Source: SLNP01 sp964446435
GTDB taxonomy: Bacteria; Bacteroidota; Bacteroidia; Bacteroidales; VadinHA17
Direction: 5' to 3'
DNA: 20,332 nucleotides
Assembly: GCA_964446435.1 (NCBI GenBank)
Contig: CAYUOS010000052.1
Span: 1 to 20,332 of the forward strand
The number at the start of each line of letters is the position of its first letter. Position 1 is the first letter of the stretch. The notes below the pieces were generated by a model, which saw nothing but the letters and a program-made list of their open reading frames with translations, was not told the DNA's origin and ran no database searches. This document shows, piece by piece, positions 6,648 to 13,406 of the stretch. A program made the position numbers and the translations under genes.

Positions 6648-6678
6648 TTCATTCTAACCTGATAATAAAAATCCCGAT

Positions 6679-7539
6679 ATGAGAACCTTTTGCACAATGC
6701 TTTCAGCCCTGCTCTTAACCTCTGTCTCCTTCAGCCAGTCAGGAAAAGTTTTTGATAATCTGACTCTGCCCAGCAAATTGCTGAAAAGCGAGAGGAAGTA
6801 TGCCATTTATCTTCCCCCCGACTATGAAACCTCGCAGCGTAGTTACCCTGTGCTTTACCTGCTTCACGGAGCCGGCGATGACCAGTCAGGCTGGATACAG
6901 TTCGGAGAGGTGCTTCATATTGCCGACAAGGCAATTAGGGAGGGCAAGGCCACCCCGATGATAATCGTAATGCCAGATGCCAATACCGGAGTTCGCGGCT
7001 ATTTCAACAATATCTCGAATGAATGGAGGTATGAGGACTTCTTTTTCGATGAGCTGATACCCTATATAGAATCGACCTACCGCGTCAGGTCGCAAAAAAG
7101 ATACAGGGCTGTAGCCGGCCTCTCAATGGGAGGTGGTGGATCATTCATGTATGCCCTGCACCGGCCTGAGATGTTTTCATCTGCCTGCCCCCTCAGCGCA
7201 TATATAGGACCTTTGTCATTCGAGGACTTCAGCAGGGGATACGCAAAGGAGAGGGATAAATACAGCGAGGAGACCCTGCGCAGCTACTACGAACGGCACA
7301 ATGTTCTTTCACTGCTTGAGAATACTCCGGCAGACAGGGTGAAGTCGGTGCGCTGGTATATTGACTGCGGTGATGACGATTTCCTCTATGAGGGCAACAG
7401 CCTGGTGCATATAGCCATGCGCAGGAAGGAGATACCCCATGAGTTCCGCATACGTGACGGCGGCCATACCTGGTCATACTGGCGCGAAGCTCTTCCGGTG
7501 GTACTTGAGTTCGTCTCTGAATCTTTTCATCAGAGATAA
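6679..7539 (+). CDS. Secreted CE1-type / esterase D-like esterase
   Basis: 286 residues. An N-terminal signal peptide (~1-20, MRTFCTMLSALLLTSVSFSQ) indicates export. The rest is one alpha/beta hydrolase domain of the putative-esterase family (PF00756), which includes feruloyl and acetylxylan esterases and S-formylglutathione hydrolase. Key features are LYLLHGAGDD (59-68, oxyanion region), the nucleophile elbow GLSMGG with Ser149, an Asp in DCGDDD (229-234) and His263 in GGHTWSYW. The length matches single-domain family members. Removal of ester groups from polysaccharides is the likely role, but the substrate is not evident. The gene is divergent from the radical SAM gene and followed by a hairpin shared with the end of the convergent hydroxyproline operon. 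Confidence 0.88.
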   Translation: MRTFCTMLSALLLTSVSFSQSGKVFDNLTLPSKLLKSERKYAIYLPPDYETSQRSYPVLYLLHGAGDDQSGWIQFGEVLHIADKAIREGKATPMIIVMPDANTGVRGYFNNISNEWRYEDFFFDELIPYIESTYRVRSQKRYRAVAGLSMGGGGSFMYALHRPEMFSSACPLSAYIGPLSFEDFSRGYAKERDKYSEETLRSYYERHNVLSLLENTPADRVKSVRWYIDCGDDDFLYEGNSLVHIAMRRKEIPHEFRIRDGGHTWSYWREALPVVLEFVSESFHQR

Positions 7540-7550
7540 CCATGATACCC

Positions 7551-7582
7551 GGCAAACGAGCAAGTCGGTTTGCCATTCTTTT
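7551..7582 (+). terminator. Probable intrinsic terminator after the esterase gene
   Basis: GGCAAAC (7551-7557) pairs with GTTTGCC (7568-7574) around a 10-base loop. ATTCTTTTA follows. The loop is long and the T tract interrupted, so strength is uncertain. It overlaps the end of the convergent operon by two bases. Confidence 0.5.
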
Positions 7583-8816
7583 ACCTGCTGAATCTACCGG
7601 GGCTTAGCAACTGCAATCCTTCCGGCAATATATCTCCTTTTATCGATGCTGCAAGCAGTTCGCCGGTTACCGGTGCGAGGCTGATACCCATCATGGCATG
7701 GCCGGTTCCGATATGGAGGTTGGCGAACCTGCTGCTTGCCCCGATGTAGGGCAGTCCGTCTGGTGACAGTGGCCGCAGTCCTGCCCACACTCTTTCCGGC
7801 ATCGCACCGTTCATCTCGTATGATGGCAGATATCGGCCTATAGACTGGGTAATGCCCTGAATCTTGCCCCGGGTGAACCCTGACAGACCCTTTCCGATCT
7901 GCATTGTTCCCCCGAACCTGATCTCGTTTCCGAGCGGGGTAACGGCAACCCTCGCTTCACTTAGTATGGCCGGAGTGTTGATCGCGGTATGTGCCGGTAC
8001 CATAAAGCTGTAACCCTTGCCGCCGACGAGGGGCAGGTTTATTCCGAGACTGCCCAGGATGTTTTTTGACCATATTCCTGCTGCAACCACAAAGTTATCA
8101 GCATGGTACTCGCCGCCAGTTGTTACCGCGGTTCTGATTTCTTTACCGCTGGTGGTGAGACGGAGCAATGACTCATATCTGATCGAGCCTGCAAGCTGTT
8201 TGCGCAAGCCGGTCATCAAAGCAGAGGGATCAAGATGGGCATCGGCAGGGTAGAGGACAGCGCCTCTTACATCTTCACCGACGGCGGGCTCTATCTCCCT
8301 AAGCCGGGTGTTGTCGAACAAAACAGGCTTGAGTCCGATGCTTAACGCCTTTGATGCCGTATCGTTCTCTTCCTTCTTTCCATGGGTTGTGGTGTACATT
8401 ATCATCAGTCCCTTCTCATGAAGAGGGAAGCCAAGGTCGCCGCTAATCTGCCTGTACAACTCCTTGCTGCGCAGGTTAAGGTTCAGAAGCAACCGTGACG
8501 ATCGTTCCACATTCCGGCTGTTAGAATGGCCGGCAAACCTCAGCAGCCAGCTTATTAGTGAAGGATCGGGCCTGGGCGTGATTGAGAATGGACTCTCGGG
8601 TGAGAACATCCATTTCAGGCCTCTGGCTACCATCCCGGGCGCTGCCAGCGGAATGAAATGGCTGGGGACGATCATACCGGCGTTGCCCCACGAACAGCCG
8701 TTGCCGGTTTTGTCGCGGTCAATTACAAGCACCTCCATTCCCTGCTGTTGCATGAACAAGGCAGCCGAAAGACCGATGGCGCCTCCTCCGGCAATTATGA
8801 CGTCATACCTTTTCAT
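7581..8816 (-). CDS. DadA-like FAD oxidoreductase, probable D-hydroxyproline dehydrogenase
   Basis: 411 residues. The N-terminal FAD-binding Rossmann motif is GGGAIG (10-15), with the acidic end of the second strand at VIDRD (~32-36). The C-terminal part has the DAO-family WAGLRPLSPDGLPYIG and GTGHAMMGISLAPVTG segments that close over FAD. It resembles the D-amino-acid dehydrogenase small subunit. In this operon the expected substrate is cis-4-hydroxy-D-proline, made by the epimerase, which it would oxidise to delta1-pyrroline-4-hydroxy-2-carboxylate with electrons passed to the respiratory chain. The start ATG overlaps the stop of the epimerase gene (ATGA, 8813-8816), implying translational coupling. 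It is the last gene of the operon. A single-polypeptide enzyme is implied because no other subunits are present. Function is inferred from context as much as from sequence. Confidence 0.88.
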   Translation of the reverse strand: MKRYDVIIAGGGAIGLSAALFMQQQGMEVLVIDRDKTGNGCSWGNAGMIVPSHFIPLAAPGMVARGLKWMFSPESPFSITPRPDPSLISWLLRFAGHSNSRNVERSSRLLLNLNLRSKELYRQISGDLGFPLHEKGLMIMYTTTHGKKEENDTASKALSIGLKPVLFDNTRLREIEPAVGEDVRGAVLYPADAHLDPSALMTGLRKQLAGSIRYESLLRLTTSGKEIRTAVTTGGEYHADNFVVAAGIWSKNILGSLGINLPLVGGKGYSFMVPAHTAINTPAILSEARVAVTPLGNEIRFGGTMQIGKGLSGFTRGKIQGITQSIGRYLPSYEMNGAMPERVWAGLRPLSPDGLPYIGASSRFANLHIGTGHAMMGISLAPVTGELLAASIKGDILPEGLQLLSPGRFSR

Positions 8817-9817
8817 TTCACAGTAAACCCGAATGCGAACGGGTCGTCATTTTCATCTATTGTGATGGTGCTGGTGCCTGTTATCCTTGCCCAGCCCTCT
8901 ATCGAAGGCACTATTGCTCTCTTCCCGCCTACCTCGGTTATATCTTCAATCTTGCATCTGAAGGTGCTTCCGATTATGCTTTCATGTATGAAGATGTCTC
9001 CCGGCTTCAGCCTGCCGTAGTGATTCCACTGGGCCATTCGGGCCGAAGTGCCGGTGCCGCATGGTGACCTGTCGATAGCCTTTTCTCCGTAGAATACCGC
9101 AGCCCTCGCTGATGAGGTTTCGGCCAGGGGCCTGCCTGTCCACATCACATGAGTAGCGCCTCTTATGGATTCGTCAAGCGGATGCACGAAGCTCATCATG
9201 CTGTTGACAAGCTCCCTGACAACAGGACTGAACCGCACTACGTCGGTGGCGGTGAAGTTGTCGAGTCCCTGGTAGTTGTTCTGAGGGTCGATAATGATAT
9301 AGTAGTTTCCGCCGTAAGCGACATCTGTTCTAAGCATTCCCAGGCCCGGCACATCTATCTCCAGTTTTTCTGCTGCCATGAACGATGGTACATTGGTGAG
9401 CCTGACAGATCGCACCCTGCCACCCTCCATTGTGTAGTCTGCTATTACAAGTCCTGCCGGCACCTCGAGCCTCAGCTTGCCGGGCTCCTTCGGACTTATA
9501 AGCCCCTTTTCGATCATGGCTGTGACGGTTCCTATCGTGCCGTGGCCGCACATCGGCAGGCAACCGCTTGTTTCGATGAATAGTATTCCGGTATCGTTGG
9601 CGGGGTCAAAGGGAGGGTAGAGGATGCTTCCAGACATTATGTCGTGACCGCGCGGTTCGAACATCAGTCCCTTCCGTATCCAGTCATGACGCTCCATGAA
9701 TATCTGCCTGCGCTCCTTCATGGTGGCGTGGGGCAGCTGCGGGCCGCCGCCGGCGACTAGCCTGACGGGATTGCCGCAGGTGTGGGCATCGATGCAGAAG
9801 AAGGTGCTGTTGACCAT
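8813..9817 (-). CDS. lhpA: 4-hydroxyproline 2-epimerase (proline racemase family)
   Basis: 334 residues, the standard length. Family signatures are DAHTCGNPVR (10-19), MCGHG with catalytic Cys90, and DRSPCGTGTSA with catalytic Cys253. Having Cys at both positions marks a two-base racemase or epimerase and argues against trans-3-hydroxyproline dehydratase, which has Thr at the second site. It would interconvert trans-4-hydroxy-L-proline and cis-4-hydroxy-D-proline in the cytoplasm, the first step of the pathway. The assignment over proline racemase rests on the neighbouring dehydrogenase, deaminase and aldehyde dehydrogenase. It starts four bases after the aldehyde dehydrogenase stop and overlaps the following dehydrogenase gene by four bases. 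Confidence 0.92.
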   Translation of the reverse strand: MVNSTFFCIDAHTCGNPVRLVAGGGPQLPHATMKERRQIFMERHDWIRKGLMFEPRGHDIMSGSILYPPFDPANDTGILFIETSGCLPMCGHGTIGTVTAMIEKGLISPKEPGKLRLEVPAGLVIADYTMEGGRVRSVRLTNVPSFMAAEKLEIDVPGLGMLRTDVAYGGNYYIIIDPQNNYQGLDNFTATDVVRFSPVVRELVNSMMSFVHPLDESIRGATHVMWTGRPLAETSSARAAVFYGEKAIDRSPCGTGTSARMAQWNHYGRLKPGDIFIHESIIGSTFRCKIEDITEVGGKRAIVPSIEGWARITGTSTITIDENDDPFAFGFTVK

Positions 9818-9821
9818 GGCT

Positions 9822-11414
9822 CTAAACCTTGTCTCTTGAATATGCTCCGTCTACAAGCCTGAGAATCGCCAGTGGGTTGTCGTTCTTTAGTTCTGGCGGC
9901 AGCAGGTCATCTGGCCAGTTCTGGTAACTCACGGGTCTCACGAACCTTCTGATTGCTTTGGTGCCGACAGAGGTGAAGCGTGAGTCGGTTGTCGCCGGCC
10001 ACGGTCCTCCATGCTGCATCGCATGGCACACCTCTACACCGGTAGGCACTCCGTTGAGAATCAGCCTGCCTGCAATTTCGCGCACTGTCTGTAACAGTTT
10101 GCCGTTTCCTGACAGATCGCCCTGTGACGCAAACAGCGTTACTGTAAGCTGTCCTCCGAGTGTGGCTGTAACCCTGCTCATTTCATCGCGGTCGTAGCAA
10201 CAGACCAGCAGTGCGAATGGTCCAAATACCTCTTCATGAAGGCTGCTATCGGCCAGAAACCTTTCGCCGGTGACGGTTGCTGCCAGCGGACGGCCCCTGA
10301 GGCCGGCTTCGCCGAGCGCCTCTGAGGCATCGATAAGATAGTTGACCTGGTTGCCTTTGGCGAGCGTCTCAATTCTGGAGCGATAGCCCTCTGAAATTCG
10401 TGCATTAAGCAGTACCGATGCCTTAATATTACCCATCTCTTTTGCAAATGCGGCTTCGAATCGCCTGTAGCCTTCCCCTGCCTCCGCAATTATTAGTCCG
10501 GGTTTGGTACAAAACTGACCGGTGCCAAGGGTTACTGAGGCAGCAATTTGTGCTGCAATCTTTTCTGCATTTTCATGCAACGCTTCACTAAGCAGCAACA
10601 CCGGATTTACACTCCCCATTTCTGCAAATACGGGTATTGGTTTCTCCCTTTTGGCCGCAGCCCTGTGAAGGGCCATGCCACCGCTGAACGACCCGGTAAA
10701 GGCCACTGCAGCAGTTAGCGGATGGTTAACAAGGGCAAGACCGGTCTCATATCCGTCATCGTTCAGGTGGCTGAAGATGCCTTCGGGCATTCCTGCAGCG
10801 CCGGCTGCCCTTATGACAGCCTGCGCCACCAGCTCACTGGTTCCCGGATGCGAGGGATGGCCCTTTACAATAACCGGGTTGCCGGCTGCCAGGGCCGAAG
10901 CGGTGTCACCTCCTGCGGTTGAGAATGCCAGGGGGAAGTTACTGGCTGAGAAAACGACCACCGGTCCAATCGGGATGAGCATGCTTCTGATATCGGGTTT
11001 CGGGGCCGGTTTCCTTTCAGGAACCCCTGTCTCAATTGTGGCTTCTACCCACGAACCCTCCCTGAGCAACGACGCGAACATGCGGAGTTGCCCTGTTGTA
11101 CGTCCTCTCTCTCCGGTAAGCCTGGCCTCGGTTAGACCGGTCTCGGCTATGGCCCTTTCAATGAGGGTGTTACCGAGTGCCTCTATCTCTGAAGCGATGG
11201 CCTCCAGGAAAAGTGCCCTTTCTTCAGGGGTGCGTTCGCTGAAAAGCGGGAATACCGCGGCAGCCTTTTCAACGGCTTCACCTGCATCGGTAGCCGAGGC
11301 GCACTGGAAGACTCCTTCGGGGTGCTGCATTGTGACAGGATTCAGGGCCCTGAAGGTCTGTTTCTCACCATCGGAAAGCCTGCCTGCTATTATATTCTTA
11401 CCTGTTATTTTCAT
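9822..11414 (-). CDS. Aldehyde dehydrogenase, probable 2-oxoglutarate semialdehyde dehydrogenase
   Basis: 530 residues, longer than the usual ~480-500, as is common for the ketoglutarate-semialdehyde (KGSADH) branch. Catalytic features are Asn159 in FSASNFP, Glu265 in VFAEMGSVNP and Cys302 in GTGQFCTKPG. The cofactor-loop region AFTGSFSGG is at ~238-246. It would oxidise 2,5-dioxopentanoate to 2-oxoglutarate with NAD(P)+, the last step of hydroxyproline breakdown. It lies 11 bases after the DapA-like gene and four bases before the epimerase gene in one operon. The chemistry (aldehyde oxidation) is certain from motifs; the substrate is inferred from the operon. Confidence 0.92.
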   Translation of the reverse strand: MKITGKNIIAGRLSDGEKQTFRALNPVTMQHPEGVFQCASATDAGEAVEKAAAVFPLFSERTPEERALFLEAIASEIEALGNTLIERAIAETGLTEARLTGERGRTTGQLRMFASLLREGSWVEATIETGVPERKPAPKPDIRSMLIPIGPVVVFSASNFPLAFSTAGGDTASALAAGNPVIVKGHPSHPGTSELVAQAVIRAAGAAGMPEGIFSHLNDDGYETGLALVNHPLTAAVAFTGSFSGGMALHRAAAKREKPIPVFAEMGSVNPVLLLSEALHENAEKIAAQIAASVTLGTGQFCTKPGLIIAEAGEGYRRFEAAFAKEMGNIKASVLLNARISEGYRSRIETLAKGNQVNYLIDASEALGEAGLRGRPLAATVTGERFLADSSLHEEVFGPFALLVCCYDRDEMSRVTATLGGQLTVTLFASQGDLSGNGKLLQTVREIAGRLILNGVPTGVEVCHAMQHGGPWPATTDSRFTSVGTKAIRRFVRPVSYQNWPDDLLPPELKNDNPLAILRLVDGAYSRDKV

Positions 11415-11425
11415 CGTGTAGTGTT

Positions 11426-12334
11426 TTATAGTGCCGGCATCGCGGGACGAACAGCAATTGCATCGGCGATGATCTTCTGAACTCTTTCTCTCTCTTCCCC
11501 TTTGAGCGTCAGACGGGGTGCCCGCACATATTCCGAGCCGATACCTGTTGCCGTTTCGGCAAGCTTAATATATTGCACCAGCTTGGGGTGTATGTCGAGT
11601 TCGAGCAGTGGCAGGAACCACCTGTATATTTTAAGGGCTTCACTGTACCTGCCCTGCTGTACAAGCTCATAAATGACAACTGTTTCACGCGGAAAGGCAC
11701 AGACAAGACCGGCAACCCAGCCGTCGGCTCCCATTACCAGTTCCTCCATTGCAAGGGTGTCGACGCCGCAGAGTATTCTGTACCTGTCGCCGAAAGCGTT
11801 CTTCATTCGGGTCACATTGGATATGTCACGCGTCGATTCCTTAAGTGAAACTATGTTGGGAACATTTGCCAGTTCGGCGAACATATCAATTGTAACCATA
11901 ATGCCGTAATCGACGGGGTTGTTGTAGATCATCACCGGCAGGTCGGTAGCCTGTGCCACAGCCTTGAAATACTCAACCGTCTCCTGAGAGTCGGCCTTGT
12001 AGCGCAGCGGCGGAAGAAGCATAATGCCTTCGGCCCCCAGGCTTTTTGCCCTGGCGGCAAATGCAACTGCCACACTGGTTGATTGTTCGGCGATATTGAC
12101 TATTACGGGAATCTTCCCTGCGAGGTGGGCCACTGTCTCCTTAAGCAGCAGCTCTTTCTCCTGATGTGTCAGCGTTGAGGCTTCCCCGAGCGATCCGCCA
12201 AGGATAACTCCATGCACCCCCGCTGCAACCTGTGCATCGAGGTTCTTTTTGAACAGGGGAAGGTCAAGTTCGTCGCTTGCCGTAAATTTTGTTGTCAATG
12301 CCGGATAGACACCTTTCCAGGTAATTCTGCTCAT
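11426..12334 (-). CDS. lhpC: DapA-family deaminase, probable delta1-pyrroline-4-hydroxy-2-carboxylate deaminase
   Basis: 302 residues from the ATG complementary to 12332-12334 (MSRITWKGVYPAL), the usual length and N-terminus for this subfamily; an in-frame ATG at 12370 would add 12 atypical residues. It is a TIM-barrel class I aldolase relative: GGSLGE (46-51) corresponds to the family GTTGE motif, Tyr137 is in IYNNP, and the Schiff-base Lys165 is in SLKES. In hydroxyproline catabolism this enzyme deaminates and dehydrates pyrroline-4-hydroxy-2-carboxylate to 2-oxoglutarate semialdehyde, releasing ammonia. It is the first gene of the four-gene minus-strand operon, transcribed divergently from the AraC regulator. 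True dihydrodipicolinate synthase is less likely in this context. Confidence 0.9.
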   Translation of the reverse strand: MSRITWKGVYPALTTKFTASDELDLPLFKKNLDAQVAAGVHGVILGGSLGEASTLTHQEKELLLKETVAHLAGKIPVIVNIAEQSTSVAVAFAARAKSLGAEGIMLLPPLRYKADSQETVEYFKAVAQATDLPVMIYNNPVDYGIMVTIDMFAELANVPNIVSLKESTRDISNVTRMKNAFGDRYRILCGVDTLAMEELVMGADGWVAGLVCAFPRETVVIYELVQQGRYSEALKIYRWFLPLLELDIHPKLVQYIKLAETATGIGSEYVRAPRLTLKGEERERVQKIIADAIAVRPAMPAL

Positions 12335-12389
12335 ATCATCATTCTTTATTGGTTTCTTCAGTAGAAACAACCAGAGCAGACCCGGTTTT

Positions 12390-12404
12390 GCTACTTTATT
12401 AGCG
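12390..12404. promoter_or_regulatory. GCTACTTTATTAGCG motif between the hydroxyproline operon and araC-type gene
   Basis: This 15-base sequence contains GCTA and TAGC half-sites and lies 45 bases before the regulator ATG and 55 bases before the operon start, where an AraC-type regulator would be expected to act. It is nearly the same as the motif at 6632-6647. Binding is not demonstrated. Confidence 0.35.
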
Positions 12405-12449
12405 AACTTTGATACTATTTTAGCTGTTATTCATTTTAAAGCCTTAATA

Positions 12450-13334
12450 ATGGGCAACAAAAAGCAAAGCACCCCGCTCCTGTTCAAGATTGCAAAGACT
12501 GAATCGGAGTCGTTCAATGTCCAGATGGAGTCAGGGGCCGGGTTCTATCCGTACCTTCATTATCATCCTGAAATGCAGATAACACTTGTGAAGAAGGGAT
12601 CAGGAACCTTTTTTATAGGTGATTCATCGGGACAGTTCTCAGTGGGAGAGGTTTTTGTGATCGGGCCCGGTACGCCCCACCTCTTCCGTAACGAGCCTGA
12701 CGTGTCTGATGAGAGTGGAGTTGTTTCGTTGAGCATCTATTTCAGGAGGGAGGCTTTTGGCGACAGACTGCTGACACTTCCTGAAACATCGGCTATCGAT
12801 ACACTGATTGAAAGGTCCAGGTTGGGCATAATCGTTGAAAAGACAAGCCTGTCAGAGGCAGCACGGCAGGTAGAAGCGATTTATTCTGCTGAGGGTTTCG
12901 AACGCCTTATGGAGCTTTTTCGTCTCCTCAACAGCATGGCTACTGGTTATTCAACAAGGGTTATTTCAAGGCATCTGCTGACATCGATGCTCAACAACAA
13001 TGATGACAGGCGACTCAACGATGTTTTCAGGTTTATGGCACTGAACTACCGCAGACAGATCAGCCTGAAGGAGATTGCTTCCGTGGCGAGTATGAGCGGG
13101 ACGGCATTCTGCCGTTATTTCGTCAGGCGGACGGGCAAGACCTTTACAGGCTTTATGAATGAGATCAGGATAGGCTATGCCTGCAGGATGCTGCAGTCGT
13201 CCGGAATGAATATCAGCGAGATTGCCTATGCCTGTGGCTATGGCAATATCTCTCATTTCAACCGTCAGTTTCAGAAGCTGGCCGGACAGTCGCCCAGGGC
13301 CTACAGGGCGACGCACAGTCAATATCCGGGATGA
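12450..13334 (+). CDS. AraC-family transcriptional regulator
   Basis: 294 residues. The N-terminal ~110 residues form a cupin-type sensor domain with the HYHPEMQITLV motif (~37-47), a glycine turn at GSGTFFIGD and IGPGTPHLF. The C-terminal ~100 residues hold two helix-turn-helix units: ISLKEIASVASMSGTAFCRYF and the second with MNISEIAYACGYGNISHFNRQF, ending in the typical GQSPRAYR. It is transcribed divergently from the hydroxyproline operon with a 115-base shared control region. By position it most likely activates that operon in response to hydroxyproline or a pathway intermediate. The effector cannot be read from the sequence. No terminator is obvious after it; the glycosidase gene begins 72 bases on. 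Confidence 0.95.
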   Translation: MGNKKQSTPLLFKIAKTESESFNVQMESGAGFYPYLHYHPEMQITLVKKGSGTFFIGDSSGQFSVGEVFVIGPGTPHLFRNEPDVSDESGVVSLSIYFRREAFGDRLLTLPETSAIDTLIERSRLGIIVEKTSLSEAARQVEAIYSAEGFERLMELFRLLNSMATGYSTRVISRHLLTSMLNNNDDRRLNDVFRFMALNYRRQISLKEIASVASMSGTAFCRYFVRRTGKTFTGFMNEIRIGYACRMLQSSGMNISEIAYACGYGNISHFNRQFQKLAGQSPRAYRATHSQYPG

Positions 13335-13406
13335 ACCAACTCTTAAGGTGATGTCTGTTTTACCAGGACATATTGCTATATTGTGTCGGTTAAATTTTAC
13401 AGGGTT

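Noticed and set aside
6572..6697. Upstream ATG at 6697 for the radical SAM gene
   Set aside because: The ATG at 6571 has a strong AGGAGG six bases upstream and begins at a recognisable signal sequence; the extension also overlaps the esterase start.
10675..11421. 248-codon plus-strand open frame
   Set aside because: It is exactly antisense to the aldehyde dehydrogenase gene, whose catalytic residues are intact; high G+C third positions leave long antisense frames.
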